Assembly (NCBI GenBank): GCA_905199445.1
Contig: CAJKGK010000010.1
Span: 1 to 64,000, forward strand
Source of the DNA: an uncultured Lachnospiraceae bacterium
Lineage (GTDB): Bacteria; Bacillota; Clostridia; Lachnospirales; Lachnospiraceae
Reading direction: 5' to 3'
Length of the DNA stretch: 64,000 nucleotides
Shown here: piece after piece, positions 7,629 through 17,211 of the stretch
How the letters are laid out: each line of letters opens with the position of its first letter
Numbering within the stretch: the first letter of the stretch is position 1
Notes under the pieces: generated by a model
The model's input: the letters and a program-made list of their open reading frames with translations, nothing else
What the model was told of the DNA's origin: nothing
Databases searched by the model: none
Program-made: the position numbers and the translations under genes

Positions 7629-9497
7629 TTATACTTCTTTGTAATCTGCATCTACAACATCATCGTTGTTCTGGTAAGATGTGTCTGCTCCAGGATTCGG
7701 ACCTGCACCCTGTGGGCCGGCTCCGGCCTGAGCACCTGCTGCTTCATACATTTTTGCGAATACACCCTGAGCTGCATCCATCAGTCTTTGTTTTCCAGCC
7801 TTAATGTCCTCGATCTGTGCATCTGTCAGGTCATCGGTATTACAGTTGGAAAGAAGAGATTTCAGACTGTCGATTTCGCTCTGAACCTTTGCTTTATCAT
7901 CAGCGCTTACCTTATCACCAACCTCATTTAATGCATTTTCGGTCTGGAAGATCATGGCATCAGCTTCATTCTTCGCCTCAACGCCTTCCTTACGCTTTTT
8001 ATCCTGCGCTTCGAATTCAGCGGCTTCTTTTACAGCCTTGCTAATTTCATCTTCAGACATATTGGAACCAGCTGTGATGGTAATATGCTGTTCTTTACCT
8101 GTTCCCAGATCTTTTGCAGATACATTAACAATACCATTGGCATCAATATCGAATGTAACCTCGATCTGAGGCACACCACGTCTTGCCGGTGCAATTCCGT
8201 CCAGACGGAACTGTCCAAGGCTCTTATTATCTCTTGCAAACTGTCTTTCACCCTGTACAACGTTGATATCAACGGCTGTCTGGTTATCTGCAGCTGTAGA
8301 GAAAATCTGGCTCTTTCTTGTAGGAATTGTTGTATTTCTATCAATTAAGTGTGTGGCAATACCACCCATTGTTTCGATAGACAGTGTCAGCGGTGTAACA
8401 TCCAGAAGAAGGATATCTCCGGCACCTGTATCTCCGGCTAATTTACCGCCCTGAATGGAAGCACCAACGGCTACACATTCGTCAGGGTTAAGATTCTTAC
8501 TTGGTTCTTTGCCTGTAAGCTGTCTAACCTTATCCTGAACTGCAGGAATACGTGTGGAACCGCCGACAAGCAATACCTTGCTCAGTTCTGATGCAGTAAT
8601 ACCGGCATCTCTTAAAGCGTTCTGTACAGGAATAACTGTTCTTTCAACAAGATCATGGGTCAGCTCATCAAATTTTGCACGGGTCAGATTCATATCAAAA
8701 TGCTTTGGACCTTCGGCTGTAGCTGTGATAAACGGCAGATTAATATTTGTCGTCGCTGCGCTTGAAAGTTCTTTCTTAGCCTTTTCAGCAGCTTCACGAA
8801 GTCTCTGCATAGCCATCTTATCACCGGAAAGATCAACGCCTTCTGTTCTCTTAAACTCGGACAGCATGTAACGTGTAACTTTTTCATCAAAGTCATCACC
8901 ACCCAGACGGTTATCACCGCTTGTAGCCAGAACCTCGATCACGCCGTCACCGATTTCAATTACGGAAACATCGAATGTACCGCCGCCCAGGTCATATACC
9001 ATAATTTTCTGTTCTTTTTCATTATCAAGTCCATAAGCCAGTGCAGCTGCTGTAGGCTCGTTGATAATACGTTTAACATCCAGACCTGCAATCTTACCGG
9101 CATCCTTTGTTGCCTGTCTCTGAGCATCGTTAAAATATGCAGGAACCGTAATCACGGCTTCTGTAACTTTTTCTCCCAGATAGCCTTCAGCATCAGCCTT
9201 CAGTTTCTGAAGAATCATGGCTGAAATTTCCTGAGGAGAATATTTTTTATCATCAATTGTCACTCTATAGTCAGAACCCATATGACGTTTAATCGAGGAA
9301 ATCGTCTTTTCAGAGTTTGTAACAGCCTGACGTTTTGCAGGCTCACCCACAAGACGTTCACCCGTTTTTGTGAAGGCAACAACTGACGGTGTTGTTCTTG
9401 CGCCTTCTGTGTTGGCGATAACAACCGGTTTTCCACCTTCCATTACTGCTACACATGAATTTGTTGTACCTAAGTCAATACCAATGATTTTACTCAT
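7629..9497 (-). CDS. dnaK: Chaperone DnaK (Hsp70)
   Basis: ATP-dependent chaperone that binds exposed hydrophobic segments, cycling with DnaJ and GrpE. The 622-residue protein begins with the phosphate-binding IGIDLGTTNS. It contains VYDLGGGTFDVS and LLVGGSTRIP of the actin-like ATPase, the linker DILLLDVTPLTL, the substrate domain, the helical lid and a Gly/Ala/Asn-rich C-terminal tail. As in Gram-positive DnaK, the nucleotide domain lacks the roughly 24-residue insert of Gram-negative proteins. A ribosome site AGGAGG precedes the ATG. Controlled through CIRCE as part of the hrcA operon. Confidence 0.98.
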   Translation of the reverse strand: MSKIIGIDLGTTNSCVAVMEGGKPVVIANTEGARTTPSVVAFTKTGERLVGEPAKRQAVTNSEKTISSIKRHMGSDYRVTIDDKKYSPQEISAMILQKLKADAEGYLGEKVTEAVITVPAYFNDAQRQATKDAGKIAGLDVKRIINEPTAAALAYGLDNEKEQKIMVYDLGGGTFDVSVIEIGDGVIEVLATSGDNRLGGDDFDEKVTRYMLSEFKRTEGVDLSGDKMAMQRLREAAEKAKKELSSAATTNINLPFITATAEGPKHFDMNLTRAKFDELTHDLVERTVIPVQNALRDAGITASELSKVLLVGGSTRIPAVQDKVRQLTGKEPSKNLNPDECVAVGASIQGGKLAGDTGAGDILLLDVTPLTLSIETMGGIATHLIDRNTTIPTRKSQIFSTAADNQTAVDINVVQGERQFARDNKSLGQFRLDGIAPARRGVPQIEVTFDIDANGIVNVSAKDLGTGKEQHITITAGSNMSEDEISKAVKEAAEFEAQDKKRKEGVEAKNEADAMIFQTENALNEVGDKVSADDKAKVQSEIDSLKSLLSNCNTDDLTDAQIEDIKAGKQRLMDAAQGVFAKMYEAAGAQAGAGPQGAGPNPGADTSYQNNDDVVDADYKEV

Positions 9498-9611
9498 AAT
9501 AAATTCCTCCTAAAATAAATCCATAAATCTATACGTCTAATGTTAACTGTTTATATTCATTATCAGAAACTGCGCCTGGCAGCCTGGTAACTGTCACACT
9601 GTTACGCCACC

Positions 9612-10277
9612 TTACTGGGCAACGATCACCATACTGTGGCGGATAATGCGTTCCTTATACATATACCCTTTCTGAAGTTCCTGAATCACAATACCGGACT
9701 CATACGTCTCACTGGGCTGCTGCATCACCGCATTGTGGAAATTAGGATCAAATTCCTTGCCCTGGGCCTCGATCACACTGACACCCATATCGGTAAGAAT
9801 GGTGATAAACTTTTTATAGATCATCTCAATGCCTTTGGCAAAGGATGTTTCTTTTTCGTCCTCACCCATAGCGGCCAGCCCACGTTCAAGGTCATCGATA
9901 ACCGGCAAAAGCTTTTCCACAGTAGATCCGGCACCAGTCTCAAACATCTGGGACTTTTCTTTTTCTGTACGCTTACGGTAATTATCAAATTCAGCCATCT
10001 GACGAAGAAGACGATCATTTAATTCTTCAATCTGCTGATCCTTTTTGTCTTTTTTCTTATCCTTTTTACCGAAGAAACGGGATTTTTTCTTTTCATCACC
10101 GTTCTCTTCAGATTCATCCGAAGCTTCCTCAGTGCTGTCAGCTTCTTCACCTTCTATATCCGTCTCAGTCTCGGCAGTTTCCGCTTCCTCAACCGGGGAT
10201 GTTTCCTCCTCTGTCACACTGACATCCTTTTCTTCCTCTAACTGCATATCTTTATCTAAATCTGCCACTGCGTTCAC
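9612..10277 (-). CDS. grpE: Nucleotide exchange factor GrpE
   Basis: Releases ADP from DnaK and acts as a thermosensor of the cycle. The 221-residue protein has an unusually long, very acidic N-terminal extension (about residues 1-60) followed by a lysine-rich patch (about 62-80). After these come the long dimerisation coiled coil and the C-terminal beta domain, whose last residues HSMVIVAQ are typical. The core is normal; only the charged N-terminal tail is longer than in Bacillus. It starts 12 bp after the hrcA stop. Confidence 0.95.
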   Translation of the reverse strand: MNAVADLDKDMQLEEEKDVSVTEEETSPVEEAETAETETDIEGEEADSTEEASDESEENGDEKKKSRFFGKKDKKKDKKDQQIEELNDRLLRQMAEFDNYRKRTEKEKSQMFETGAGSTVEKLLPVIDDLERGLAAMGEDEKETSFAKGIEMIYKKFITILTDMGVSVIEAQGKEFDPNFHNAVMQQPSETYESGIVIQELQKGYMYKERIIRHSMVIVAQ

Positions 10278-10289
10278 CTCTTTTAATCA

Positions 10290-11354
10290 TTAATCATTAC
10301 TTTTTTTCTTGAATATGGTATCCAGCTGATCCATCATCGTCTGAAGATTGCCCACTACCTTCTGATAGTCCATACGTTTTGGCCCGATAATACCGATGGT
10401 TCCCTGAACACCTTCCTCAAGTTCATAGGTTGCAGTAACAATACTGCAGTCTTTCATGGAATGCACCGGAGATTCGGAACCAATATATACCTGAATTCCA
10501 CGGCTTTCACCATCGTTTTTCTCCAGGTTTTCCTCAATGAGATTGGTCAGTGCCTTTTTCTCCTCAAATGTATAAATCAGTTCCCGGGCTTTTTCTCGAT
10601 CTCCAAGTTCCGGATAACTCAACAGATTCGTTGCACCGCTTGTGTAGATCTCCACATCATCCTCTTCCTGAATGGCACCCGCAATAGCGTCAATCACATC
10701 ACTGATGATCTGACTGTGGCCGGCTGCCTGCATCTTCAGCTTCTGGATCATCTCCATGTTAATCTCCTGAAGACTTAAACCCTGCAGGAAGGTGTTGAGC
10801 AAAATATTCAGCTTCACCACATCCTCCTGCTCTACCGGCATCCCGGTATGAATCAGTTTATTCTTAATAATATTGCCTTCAATCATCACAACAACGAGCA
10901 GCTGTGTCTCATCCACCAGTGAAAGCTGAATAAATCTCACTTTATTTCGCTTATACTGAGGGGTAGATATCAAAGATGCATAATTGGTATTTGCCGCCAG
11001 CAGCTTGGCAACCTGTTTTAAAAGCAAATCCATCTTATCTGCCTTTTCAAGCATCAGCGTCTGCATCTCATCAACCCTGGCCATCTTATCCTGAACCTCT
11101 TCCAGTTTATCCTTCATCAGATGATCTACATAAAAACGGTAACCCTTATCTGAAGGAATCCGTCCTGCTGAGGTATGGGGCTGGATAATGTAGCCCAGCT
11201 CCTCCAGGTCAGCCATCTCGTTGCGTATCGTTGCTGAACTTAAATTCAAATCGGTAAACTTCGAAATGGTTCTCGAACCTACCGGCTCTCCGGTGTCCAG
11301 ATAGGTCTGAATAATTGCATTTAAAATCTTCACTTTTCTTTCATCTAATTCCAC
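10290..11354 (-). CDS. hrcA: Heat-inducible transcription repressor HrcA
   Basis: Represses class I heat-shock operons by binding CIRCE; its folding depends on GroEL. The 354-residue protein has an N-terminal winged helix (residues 1-75, with VGSRTISKFTDLNLSSATIRNEM), a GAF-like middle and a dimerisation region ending in RMDYQKVVGNL. First gene of hrcA-grpE-dnaK-dnaJ. A perfect CIRCE element lies 25 bp before its start, so it is autoregulated. A second CIRCE would be expected at groESL, which is not in this window. Confidence 0.96.
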   Translation of the reverse strand: MELDERKVKILNAIIQTYLDTGEPVGSRTISKFTDLNLSSATIRNEMADLEELGYIIQPHTSAGRIPSDKGYRFYVDHLMKDKLEEVQDKMARVDEMQTLMLEKADKMDLLLKQVAKLLAANTNYASLISTPQYKRNKVRFIQLSLVDETQLLVVVMIEGNIIKNKLIHTGMPVEQEDVVKLNILLNTFLQGLSLQEINMEMIQKLKMQAAGHSQIISDVIDAIAGAIQEEDDVEIYTSGATNLLSYPELGDREKARELIYTFEEKKALTNLIEENLEKNDGESRGIQVYIGSESPVHSMKDCSIVTATYELEEGVQGTIGIIGPKRMDYQKVVGNLQTMMDQLDTIFKKKSND

Positions 11355-11378
11355 CGGATCACTTCCTTTCAGCCTTTG

Positions 11379-11405
11379 TTAGCACTCATCATTGTGGAGT
11401 GCTAA
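11379..11405 (-). promoter_or_regulatory. CIRCE operator
   Basis: Perfect inverted repeat TTAGCACTC-N9-GAGTGCTAA, the exact consensus bound by HrcA. It sits just downstream of the hrcA promoter, so bound HrcA blocks initiation or clearance. Confidence 0.98.
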
Positions 11406-11419
11406 TACCTTATGTACAT

Positions 11420-11448
11420 AACATAGCACTATCCTAATCTTTTGTCAA
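11420..11448 (-). promoter_or_regulatory. Promoter of the hrcA-grpE-dnaK-dnaJ operon
   Basis: On the minus strand: -35 TTGACA (11448-11443), a 17-bp spacer and -10 TATGTT (11425-11420). The CIRCE element begins about 15 bp downstream, around the expected transcript start. Confidence 0.85.
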
Positions 11449-11467
11449 TAGCTGTTTGAAAATATTT

Positions 11468-12685
11468 TTAAAAAAGGAAATCGCTGAGCACATAATTACT
11501 TAAATCCAGCCCCTGTCGGGTCAGATACAGCCGACCGGTCTGATCATCCCATCGAAGAAGCCCTTCAGTCCTGTGTTTTTGTATCACCAAACCATAGACC
11601 TGCCAGAGACTTCTCCCAAAGGCCTTTTGAAAATCCTCATTTGAAACCCCTGCCGTCATTCTCAGACCCAAAAACATAAACTCCTCCATCTGAGCATTTT
11701 GATCCAGTACACATATATTTTCACGAATACTGTTAAGATCGGCCGGCACAGGCATTGAACGCTGCAATAAGGTCATATAGGATTCCATGCTTTGTGTATT
11801 GGAAAAACGGACATTATCGATCATACTTGCAGCCCCCAGGCCCAGCCCCAGATAATTTTCCCGCCGCCAATAGCCAATGTTATGCCGGCACGCCCGTCCC
11901 GTTCTGGCATAGTTGGATATTTCATATCGATGGTAGCCGGCCTGTCCCAAAAGCTGTTCGGTCAGAATATACATCTGCCGTTCCGTATCTTCATCCGGAA
12001 GCGGAATAACCTGAGCAGACATATTTAGACAGCTTTGTCTGTCTTCACTATTGTTTTTCCTGTCTTCACCGTACATTTGATAAAACGACGTTCCTTCCTC
12101 AATGATCAGGCTGTAAGCCGAAATATGCTCCGGTTTAAGCCGTATCACCTGCTCCAGAGAGTAGGTCCAGCCTTTTAAAGTCTGCCCAGGCAGCCCTGAC
12201 ATCAAATCTACATTTATATTTTGAATACCTGCTGTACGCGCCTTAAAAAAGCTTTCCTCAAACTGTTTAAAAGTATGTATCCGTCCCAGATATTTTAATT
12301 CTTTATCACAGGCCGACTGAAGCCCCAGGCTGATCCGATTAATATGTCCGTACACTGCGGCCTCAAGGAATGCATCCGTCAGTGTGCCCGGGTTAGCCTC
12401 AATCGTAAATTCACAGCCTTCTTCTATATTAAAATACTGGTGTAAAGTTTGCGTCAGAATGTTCAGATTTTGAGGAGACATTATGGAAGGCGTGCCGCCG
12501 CCAATAAAAACCGTGCTGATCTTATAATCCTCATATATCGGCCCGCACAGGCGGATCTCCCGCATTAAAGCTTCCATGTAGCCCTCTCTTTGTGCCGCCC
12601 CGGCCGGTGCGGATAAAAAATCACAATACCGGCATTTTTGCGCACAAAACGGATAGTGAACATATAATTCCATTGTTTTCATCAT
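11468..12685 (-). CDS. hemW: Radical SAM heme chaperone HemW (HemN-like)
   Basis: Member of the HemN/HemW radical-SAM family; HemW binds heme and is proposed to insert it into respiratory proteins rather than oxidise coproporphyrinogen. The 405-residue protein has the [4Fe-4S] motif at C14, C18 and C21, the glycine-rich FIGGGTPS motif and the C-terminal HemN-type domain (YEISNYARTGRACRHN). A roughly 20-residue charged insertion (EDRKNNSEDRQSC) precedes the ERQMYI segment. It lies between lepA and hrcA exactly as Bacillus hemN (yqeR). HemW and true oxidase cannot be told apart by length alone, but synteny favours HemW. GGGAGG precedes the ATG. Confidence 0.88.
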   Translation of the reverse strand: MMKTMELYVHYPFCAQKCRYCDFLSAPAGAAQREGYMEALMREIRLCGPIYEDYKISTVFIGGGTPSIMSPQNLNILTQTLHQYFNIEEGCEFTIEANPGTLTDAFLEAAVYGHINRISLGLQSACDKELKYLGRIHTFKQFEESFFKARTAGIQNINVDLMSGLPGQTLKGWTYSLEQVIRLKPEHISAYSLIIEEGTSFYQMYGEDRKNNSEDRQSCLNMSAQVIPLPDEDTERQMYILTEQLLGQAGYHRYEISNYARTGRACRHNIGYWRRENYLGLGLGAASMIDNVRFSNTQSMESYMTLLQRSMPVPADLNSIRENICVLDQNAQMEEFMFLGLRMTAGVSNEDFQKAFGRSLWQVYGLVIQKHRTEGLLRWDDQTGRLYLTRQGLDLSNYVLSDFLF

Positions 12686-12754
12686 TTTTCCCTCCCTGTT
12701 TTTCTAAAATCAAATATATAAGCATCGATCCAGCAAAAATTCTGCCAAAATCAC

Positions 12755-12829
12755 AGACAGGCTGCCGGCATACCGGCCTTTATAAAAGCACCATTGCTCT
12801 TATAGACCAGCCTCGCCTGCAGCCTGTCT
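12755..12829 (-). other. Multi-armed inverted-repeat element between lepA and hemW
   Basis: An 11-bp perfect outer stem (12755-12765 with 12819-12829) encloses two inner hairpins: CCGGcataCCGG, and an AT-rich stem from about 12781 to 12804 around a CCAT loop. It begins five bases after the lepA stop codon. There is no terminal T-run. It could be an RNA-processing or stabilising structure, or a small repeat element; I do not recognise it. Confidence 0.55.
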
Positions 12830-12833
12830 TATA

Positions 12834-14645
12834 TTATTTGTCATCCAATTTCAAAACACTCATAAAGGCCTTCTGAGGAATCTCCACATTGCCGATCTGA
12901 CGCATACGTTTTTTGCCTTCTTTTTGTTTTTCTAACAATTTACGCTTACGGCTGATATCACCGCCGTAGCATTTGGCAAGAACATCTTTACGCATCGCTT
13001 TTACTGTTTCTCTTGCAACAATCTTACTTCCAATAGCAGCCTGAATGGGAATTTCAAATAACTGACGTGGGATTTCCTCTTTTAGTTTTTCACACATTTT
13101 CCGGCCCCGGTCATAAGCAGACCCTTCATATACAATGAAGGAAAGAGCATCCACTTCTTCACGATTCACAAGAATGTCCAGCTTACAAAGGTCTGAGCGC
13201 ACATAACCTTTCATCTCATAGTCAAAGGATGCATAGCCTCTGGATCTTGATTTTAAAGCATCAAAGAAGTCATAAATAATTTCATTCAAAGGAAGATCAT
13301 ACTTTAAAAGCGCTCTGGTGGTTTCCATATATTCCATCCCCAGGTAAATGCCCCGGCGTTCCTGACAAAGTTCCATAATCTGTCCGATATAATCTGTTGT
13401 CACCATAATCTCCGCCGAGACAACCGGTTCCTCCATATATTCAATTTCAGAAGGATCCGGAAGATTCGACGGATTCGTCAGTTCAATCACTTCACCGTTC
13501 GTTTTATGTACCTTATAAACAACCGACGGTGCCGTAGTGACCAGATCCAGATTATATTCTCTCTCCAAACGTTCCTGAATAATTTCCAGATGTAAAAGTC
13601 CCAAAAAACCACATCTGAATCCAAAACCCAGAGCCACCGATGTTTCAGCCTCAAACTGCAAAGATGCATCATTAAGCTGAAGCTTTTCCAGCGCATCTCT
13701 CAAATCCGGATACTTGGCACCGTCGGCAGGATACATGCCGCAAAACACCATGGGATTCACTTTTTTATATCCCGGCAGCGGTTGAGAACATGGATTTAAT
13801 GTTTCGGTAATCGTATCACCCACACGGGTATCTTTCAAATTTTTAATACTGGCTGTCATATAGCCGACCATACCGGCCGACAACTCATCGCACGGAATAA
13901 ACTGCCCAGCCCCAAAGGTTCCCACCTCAATGGTTTCAAACTTTGCCCCTGTAGCCATCATGGTCACAGGTGTTCCTTTTTGAATTTTTCCCTCTTTTAC
14001 ACGGAAAAAGACAATAACACCTTTATATGGATCATAAACAGCATCAAAAATAAGGGCCTGAAGCGGTTTTGTAGGATCTCCCGTAGGTGCCGGTATCTTT
14101 TCAACAATCTGTTCCAGCACCTGATCTACATTCAGTCCTGTTTTTGCCGAAATTCTGGGCGCATCATGAGCCTCCAGGCCAATCACATCTTCAATCTCAG
14201 CCACAACCCGATCCGGATCCGCGCTTGGCAGGTCAATCTTGTTAATCACCGGCATCACATCCAGATCATGGTCCAGCGCCAAATAGACATTGGCCAAGGT
14301 CTGAGCCTCGATCCCCTGGGCGGCATCTACCACTAAAATCGCACCATCACAGGCCGCCAGACTTCGGGATACTTCATAATTAAAGTCTACATGTCCCGGT
14401 GTGTCAATAAGGTTAAATATATATTCTTCACCATTTTGAGCTTTGTATACAGTACGGACAGCCTGAGCCTTTATGGTAATTCCCCGCTCCCGCTCCAAAT
14501 CCATATTGTCCAGCACCTGGTGCTGCATTTCACGGCTTGTCAGCAGTCCGGTCATCTCAATAATCCGATCGGCCAGAGTTGACTTACCATGGTCGATATG
14601 GGCAATAATACAGAAATTGCGAATTTTACTCTGATCTATACTCAC
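12834..14645 (-). CDS. lepA: Elongation factor 4 (LepA) GTPase
   Basis: Ribosome-associated translational GTPase that affects initiation and elongation under stress. I place the start at the GTG at 14645 (GGAGG eight bases upstream), giving 603 residues, the family's usual length; the open frame extends a further 27 codons without a good ribosome site. Present are the P-loop AHIDHGKST, the DTPGH and NKIDLP motifs, the EF-G-like domains II, III and V, and the LepA-specific C-terminal domain ending GNVEIPQKAFMSVL. Order spoIIP-lepA-hemW is conserved with Bacillus. Confidence 0.97.
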   Translation of the reverse strand: MSIDQSKIRNFCIIAHIDHGKSTLADRIIEMTGLLTSREMQHQVLDNMDLERERGITIKAQAVRTVYKAQNGEEYIFNLIDTPGHVDFNYEVSRSLAACDGAILVVDAAQGIEAQTLANVYLALDHDLDVMPVINKIDLPSADPDRVVAEIEDVIGLEAHDAPRISAKTGLNVDQVLEQIVEKIPAPTGDPTKPLQALIFDAVYDPYKGVIVFFRVKEGKIQKGTPVTMMATGAKFETIEVGTFGAGQFIPCDELSAGMVGYMTASIKNLKDTRVGDTITETLNPCSQPLPGYKKVNPMVFCGMYPADGAKYPDLRDALEKLQLNDASLQFEAETSVALGFGFRCGFLGLLHLEIIQERLEREYNLDLVTTAPSVVYKVHKTNGEVIELTNPSNLPDPSEIEYMEEPVVSAEIMVTTDYIGQIMELCQERRGIYLGMEYMETTRALLKYDLPLNEIIYDFFDALKSRSRGYASFDYEMKGYVRSDLCKLDILVNREEVDALSFIVYEGSAYDRGRKMCEKLKEEIPRQLFEIPIQAAIGSKIVARETVKAMRKDVLAKCYGGDISRKRKLLEKQKEGKKRMRQIGNVEIPQKAFMSVLKLDDK

Positions 14646-14665
14646 AAATATTTTCCTCCATAGGG

Positions 14666-14685
14666 ATGCCGCCTGACGGCGGCAT
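14666..14685 (-). other. Hairpin immediately upstream of the lepA ribosome site
   Basis: Perfect 8-bp stem ATGCCGCC/GGCGGCAT with a 4-base loop in the spoIIP-lepA gap, ending about seven bases before the GGAGG of lepA. No T-run follows, so it is not a terminator. It may separate the sporulation and housekeeping messages by processing, or tune lepA translation (inference). Confidence 0.45.
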
Positions 14686-14726
14686 ATTGGTTTACTAATT
14701 TTTTCTGGTGGTATTATAGCACACAT

Positions 14727-15986
14727 TTACTGTCCGGACAATACACAGTATAACAAATCTGCCAAAGGTTCCATGGCATTTTGTGCTTCCTCCACAGTGT
14801 TTGTCTGAGCTCCACATTCCACAAGAAGGGCTCTTGGAGCCACATGCAGATTAAACCTGTAATTTCTCAGATAAATTCTCCGGGTAAAATCAGGATACTT
14901 TTCCTGCGCCTTAAGTTCCATCTGAAGGCTGAAAGCCAGATTATCTGTTAAATAAGGGTTTTGAAGATACCCGTTTGTTTCATTGGCCGAGTTACGGCAA
15001 AGTCCATTAAAAAACATAATCTTTGCCGTAGGCTTTCCATTGATATTGGTCACAAGACGGGTATCTTCCCCCACCCCGTCCCGGTGGAGATCAATAACAA
15101 CCTTAATCGATGGATTTTCTGCCAGTATCTTTTCCACGGCTGCCAGGGAAAGAGAATACGCTTCATTTCTATCTTCCACCCCGTCGACCATATCATAGAC
15201 ACTGGTATCATGATACACACTGATTTTGTACTTTTCTTCCAGAATATTGGTCAGTGTTGTCCCCAAACCTACAACTGTATCATTGACATCTCCGGGAACA
15301 CTGTCCGCAAATTTTTCCTGAGAATGGGTATGATAAATAAGAATTTTAGGATCATCGCCCTTAAGATCAATGGTCAGATCCCGTCCCAGAAGTGTCTCTC
15401 CATCGATGAGACTGGCATCCGATGCGGTCGAGGAATCCACAATATAAAAATTATTGATAAGGAAGTTATAGTCCATTAATGATTCCATGGGATAGATAAT
15501 GCCATTGGCCGGTGTCGCTACTGCAGGAATGATTTCCTGATCCGATCCCTGGGCCAGCTGAGTTTCCTGGACCGCCGGCGGCTGGGTTTTGGCTGTGGTT
15601 TCCTCCTGGGCAGCAGCAGTCTCATTTTTTTCTTCCAAGAACTTTTTATTTTCCTCAATCATGGCATCCAGCTGAGATTTTGAAGGATAATACTCGGTCA
15701 TCGTCCATTGGGTATCTCCTTCCTTATTTTCTATATAAGGCTCACCTGGCAGCAGTGTATTTTCCACCCATCCGGTAATTTTTTCCACAAGCCCCACAGC
15801 AGTAGCCGTCTTGCCATGGTCATAATCAACTGCTCCGAAAATAATTTTGACGGCAGCTTCCCTTATATTTTGAGCCGAATCAAACAACGCCGTCAGCTTT
15901 GAAGGATCTTTAAGACAGCTGCCGATGACCAGCACACAGACGGTGGCTGATGCCAGTATTAAATACTTATTCCATTGCCTGTTCAC
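14727..15986 (-). CDS. spoIIP: Stage II sporulation protein P (SpoIIP)
   Basis: Peptidoglycan amidase/endopeptidase of the SpoIID-SpoIIM-SpoIIP machine that drives engulfment of the forespore. I place the start at the GTG at 15986, where AGGAGG lies six bases upstream, giving 419 residues. A membrane anchor (about 6-23) is followed by a low-complexity Gln/Thr/Ala-rich linker and the catalytic domain beginning near LKGDDPKILIYHTHSQEKFA, with DLHRDGVG and the final VECGAQTN motif. The longer ATG start at 16016 has no ribosome site. Directly downstream of gpr, as in Bacillus. Confidence 0.94.
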   Translation of the reverse strand: MNRQWNKYLILASATVCVLVIGSCLKDPSKLTALFDSAQNIREAAVKIIFGAVDYDHGKTATAVGLVEKITGWVENTLLPGEPYIENKEGDTQWTMTEYYPSKSQLDAMIEENKKFLEEKNETAAAQEETTAKTQPPAVQETQLAQGSDQEIIPAVATPANGIIYPMESLMDYNFLINNFYIVDSSTASDASLIDGETLLGRDLTIDLKGDDPKILIYHTHSQEKFADSVPGDVNDTVVGLGTTLTNILEEKYKISVYHDTSVYDMVDGVEDRNEAYSLSLAAVEKILAENPSIKVVIDLHRDGVGEDTRLVTNINGKPTAKIMFFNGLCRNSANETNGYLQNPYLTDNLAFSLQMELKAQEKYPDFTRRIYLRNYRFNLHVAPRALLVECGAQTNTVEEAQNAMEPLADLLYCVLSGQ

Positions 15987-16059
15987 CTGTTTCCTCCTCT
16001 CCCGGACGATATGCATAATACATTATATTCCCGTCAGGACAGGATATTCCCAGGTACAC

Positions 16060-17019
16060 TCAGATGGAATGGCATAACGAATTAATGGCCTCAGAAATTG
16101 TATAACTGATCTTAACAATTGTCTGGTCAATATCTTTTGGGGTTACAAACATATTTGCCACTTCCGGTGCCATCAGTTCCCGCATGAGCAAATACTTTTC
16201 CTGATCGTCAAAGCTTTTGGTAGATTCATAAATCGCCTTAAAAGGTTCCGTCTGCTCCAAAACATTCATCAGTGTGTTCATTGTATCATTAACGATGGTG
16301 GCGGCATCAATGACTGTGGGAATGCCTATGGCCACCACGGGAATTCCAAGGGTTTCCTGATTCAAACCATGTCTGTGATTACCCACGCCGGCACCGGGAC
16401 TAATTCCCGTATCCGTCAGCTGGATCGTTGTATTCAGCCGTCTCACACTTCGGGCCGCCAAAGCATCAATAATAATAGCCACATCCGGCGATGTCTCTTT
16501 AATCACACCGTGGATCACCTCTCTGCCTTCCATACCGGTCTGTGCCATCACACCAGGGGCGATGGCACTTGTAATCCCAAACCCCTTTGTCAGTTCAGAA
16601 TCCTTTCCGTATGCTTTAATCAAATGACGGGTTATAAATAAATGATCCACAACCATAGGCCCCAGGGCATCTGGTGTAATTTCCCGGTTTCCCACACCCA
16701 CCACAAGGATTTTCTTTTTATGAATATCCGGGATCAAAATTTTAAGCTGGTCCATTAAAGCCTTTGTAATTTCTCTGTGATAATCCTCATCTTCCGATGC
16801 CAGATCCGGTGTCTCCAGCGTAATATAACGGCCCACCGGCTTTCCCAGACACCGGGCGCCACGATCGTTTTTAATATGCACATCAGTCACCCGAATATGG
16901 GTATTTTCATCTTCTCTCTCCTGAACAGAGACACCGGAAAGTCCCCGTTCTTCCTCCGAAAATTCCTCTGCAGATTCAATAGCCAGATCTGTTCTGATTT
17001 GGAATAAATTTTTATTCAT
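16060..17019 (-). CDS. gpr: Germination protease GPR
   Basis: Protease that degrades the small acid-soluble proteins of the spore core early in germination. It is made as a zymogen in the forespore and auto-processed. The 319-residue protein starts with the family N-terminus containing RTDLAIESAEEF, which resembles the SASP cleavage site and is where the propeptide is removed. It contains the conserved VGVGNREITPDALGP and IIIDALAARS segments. Start supported by TAGGAG eight bases upstream. In known spore formers gpr is read by forespore sigma factors; I did not find a convincing sigma-F/G site. Confidence 0.95.
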   Translation of the reverse strand: MNKNLFQIRTDLAIESAEEFSEEERGLSGVSVQEREDENTHIRVTDVHIKNDRGARCLGKPVGRYITLETPDLASEDEDYHREITKALMDQLKILIPDIHKKKILVVGVGNREITPDALGPMVVDHLFITRHLIKAYGKDSELTKGFGITSAIAPGVMAQTGMEGREVIHGVIKETSPDVAIIIDALAARSVRRLNTTIQLTDTGISPGAGVGNHRHGLNQETLGIPVVAIGIPTVIDAATIVNDTMNTLMNVLEQTEPFKAIYESTKSFDDQEKYLLMRELMAPEVANMFVTPKDIDQTIVKISYTISEAINSLCHSI

Positions 17020-17086
17020 GATTGACGCTCCTATCCGAAATTTCTATAGATAGTCACATTTTTTCCAAAAGATTGAAGATTATGTA

Positions 17087-17115
17087 TTGACATTTGTTTC
17101 CCTGACGTTTATTAT
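17087..17115 (+). promoter_or_regulatory. Promoter of rpsT
   Basis: Perfect -35 TTGACA (17087-17092), a 17-bp spacer and -10 TATTAT (17110-17115). It lies in the divergent gpr-rpsT gap and leaves an untranslated leader of about 90 bases. Confidence 0.85.
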
Positions 17116-17211
17116 ATATTAGTGTGTTCAGTGCAGAACGTCCGTGTCCGGATCTGGCTGAAACGTCAAAGAATAAACCAATAAAACAAATTCGGAGGTG
17201 TACAAGTCAGT

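Noticed and set aside
14961..15479. 172-codon plus-strand frame antisense to spoIIP
   Set aside because: Shadow of a well-supported gene; no ribosome site or family resemblance.
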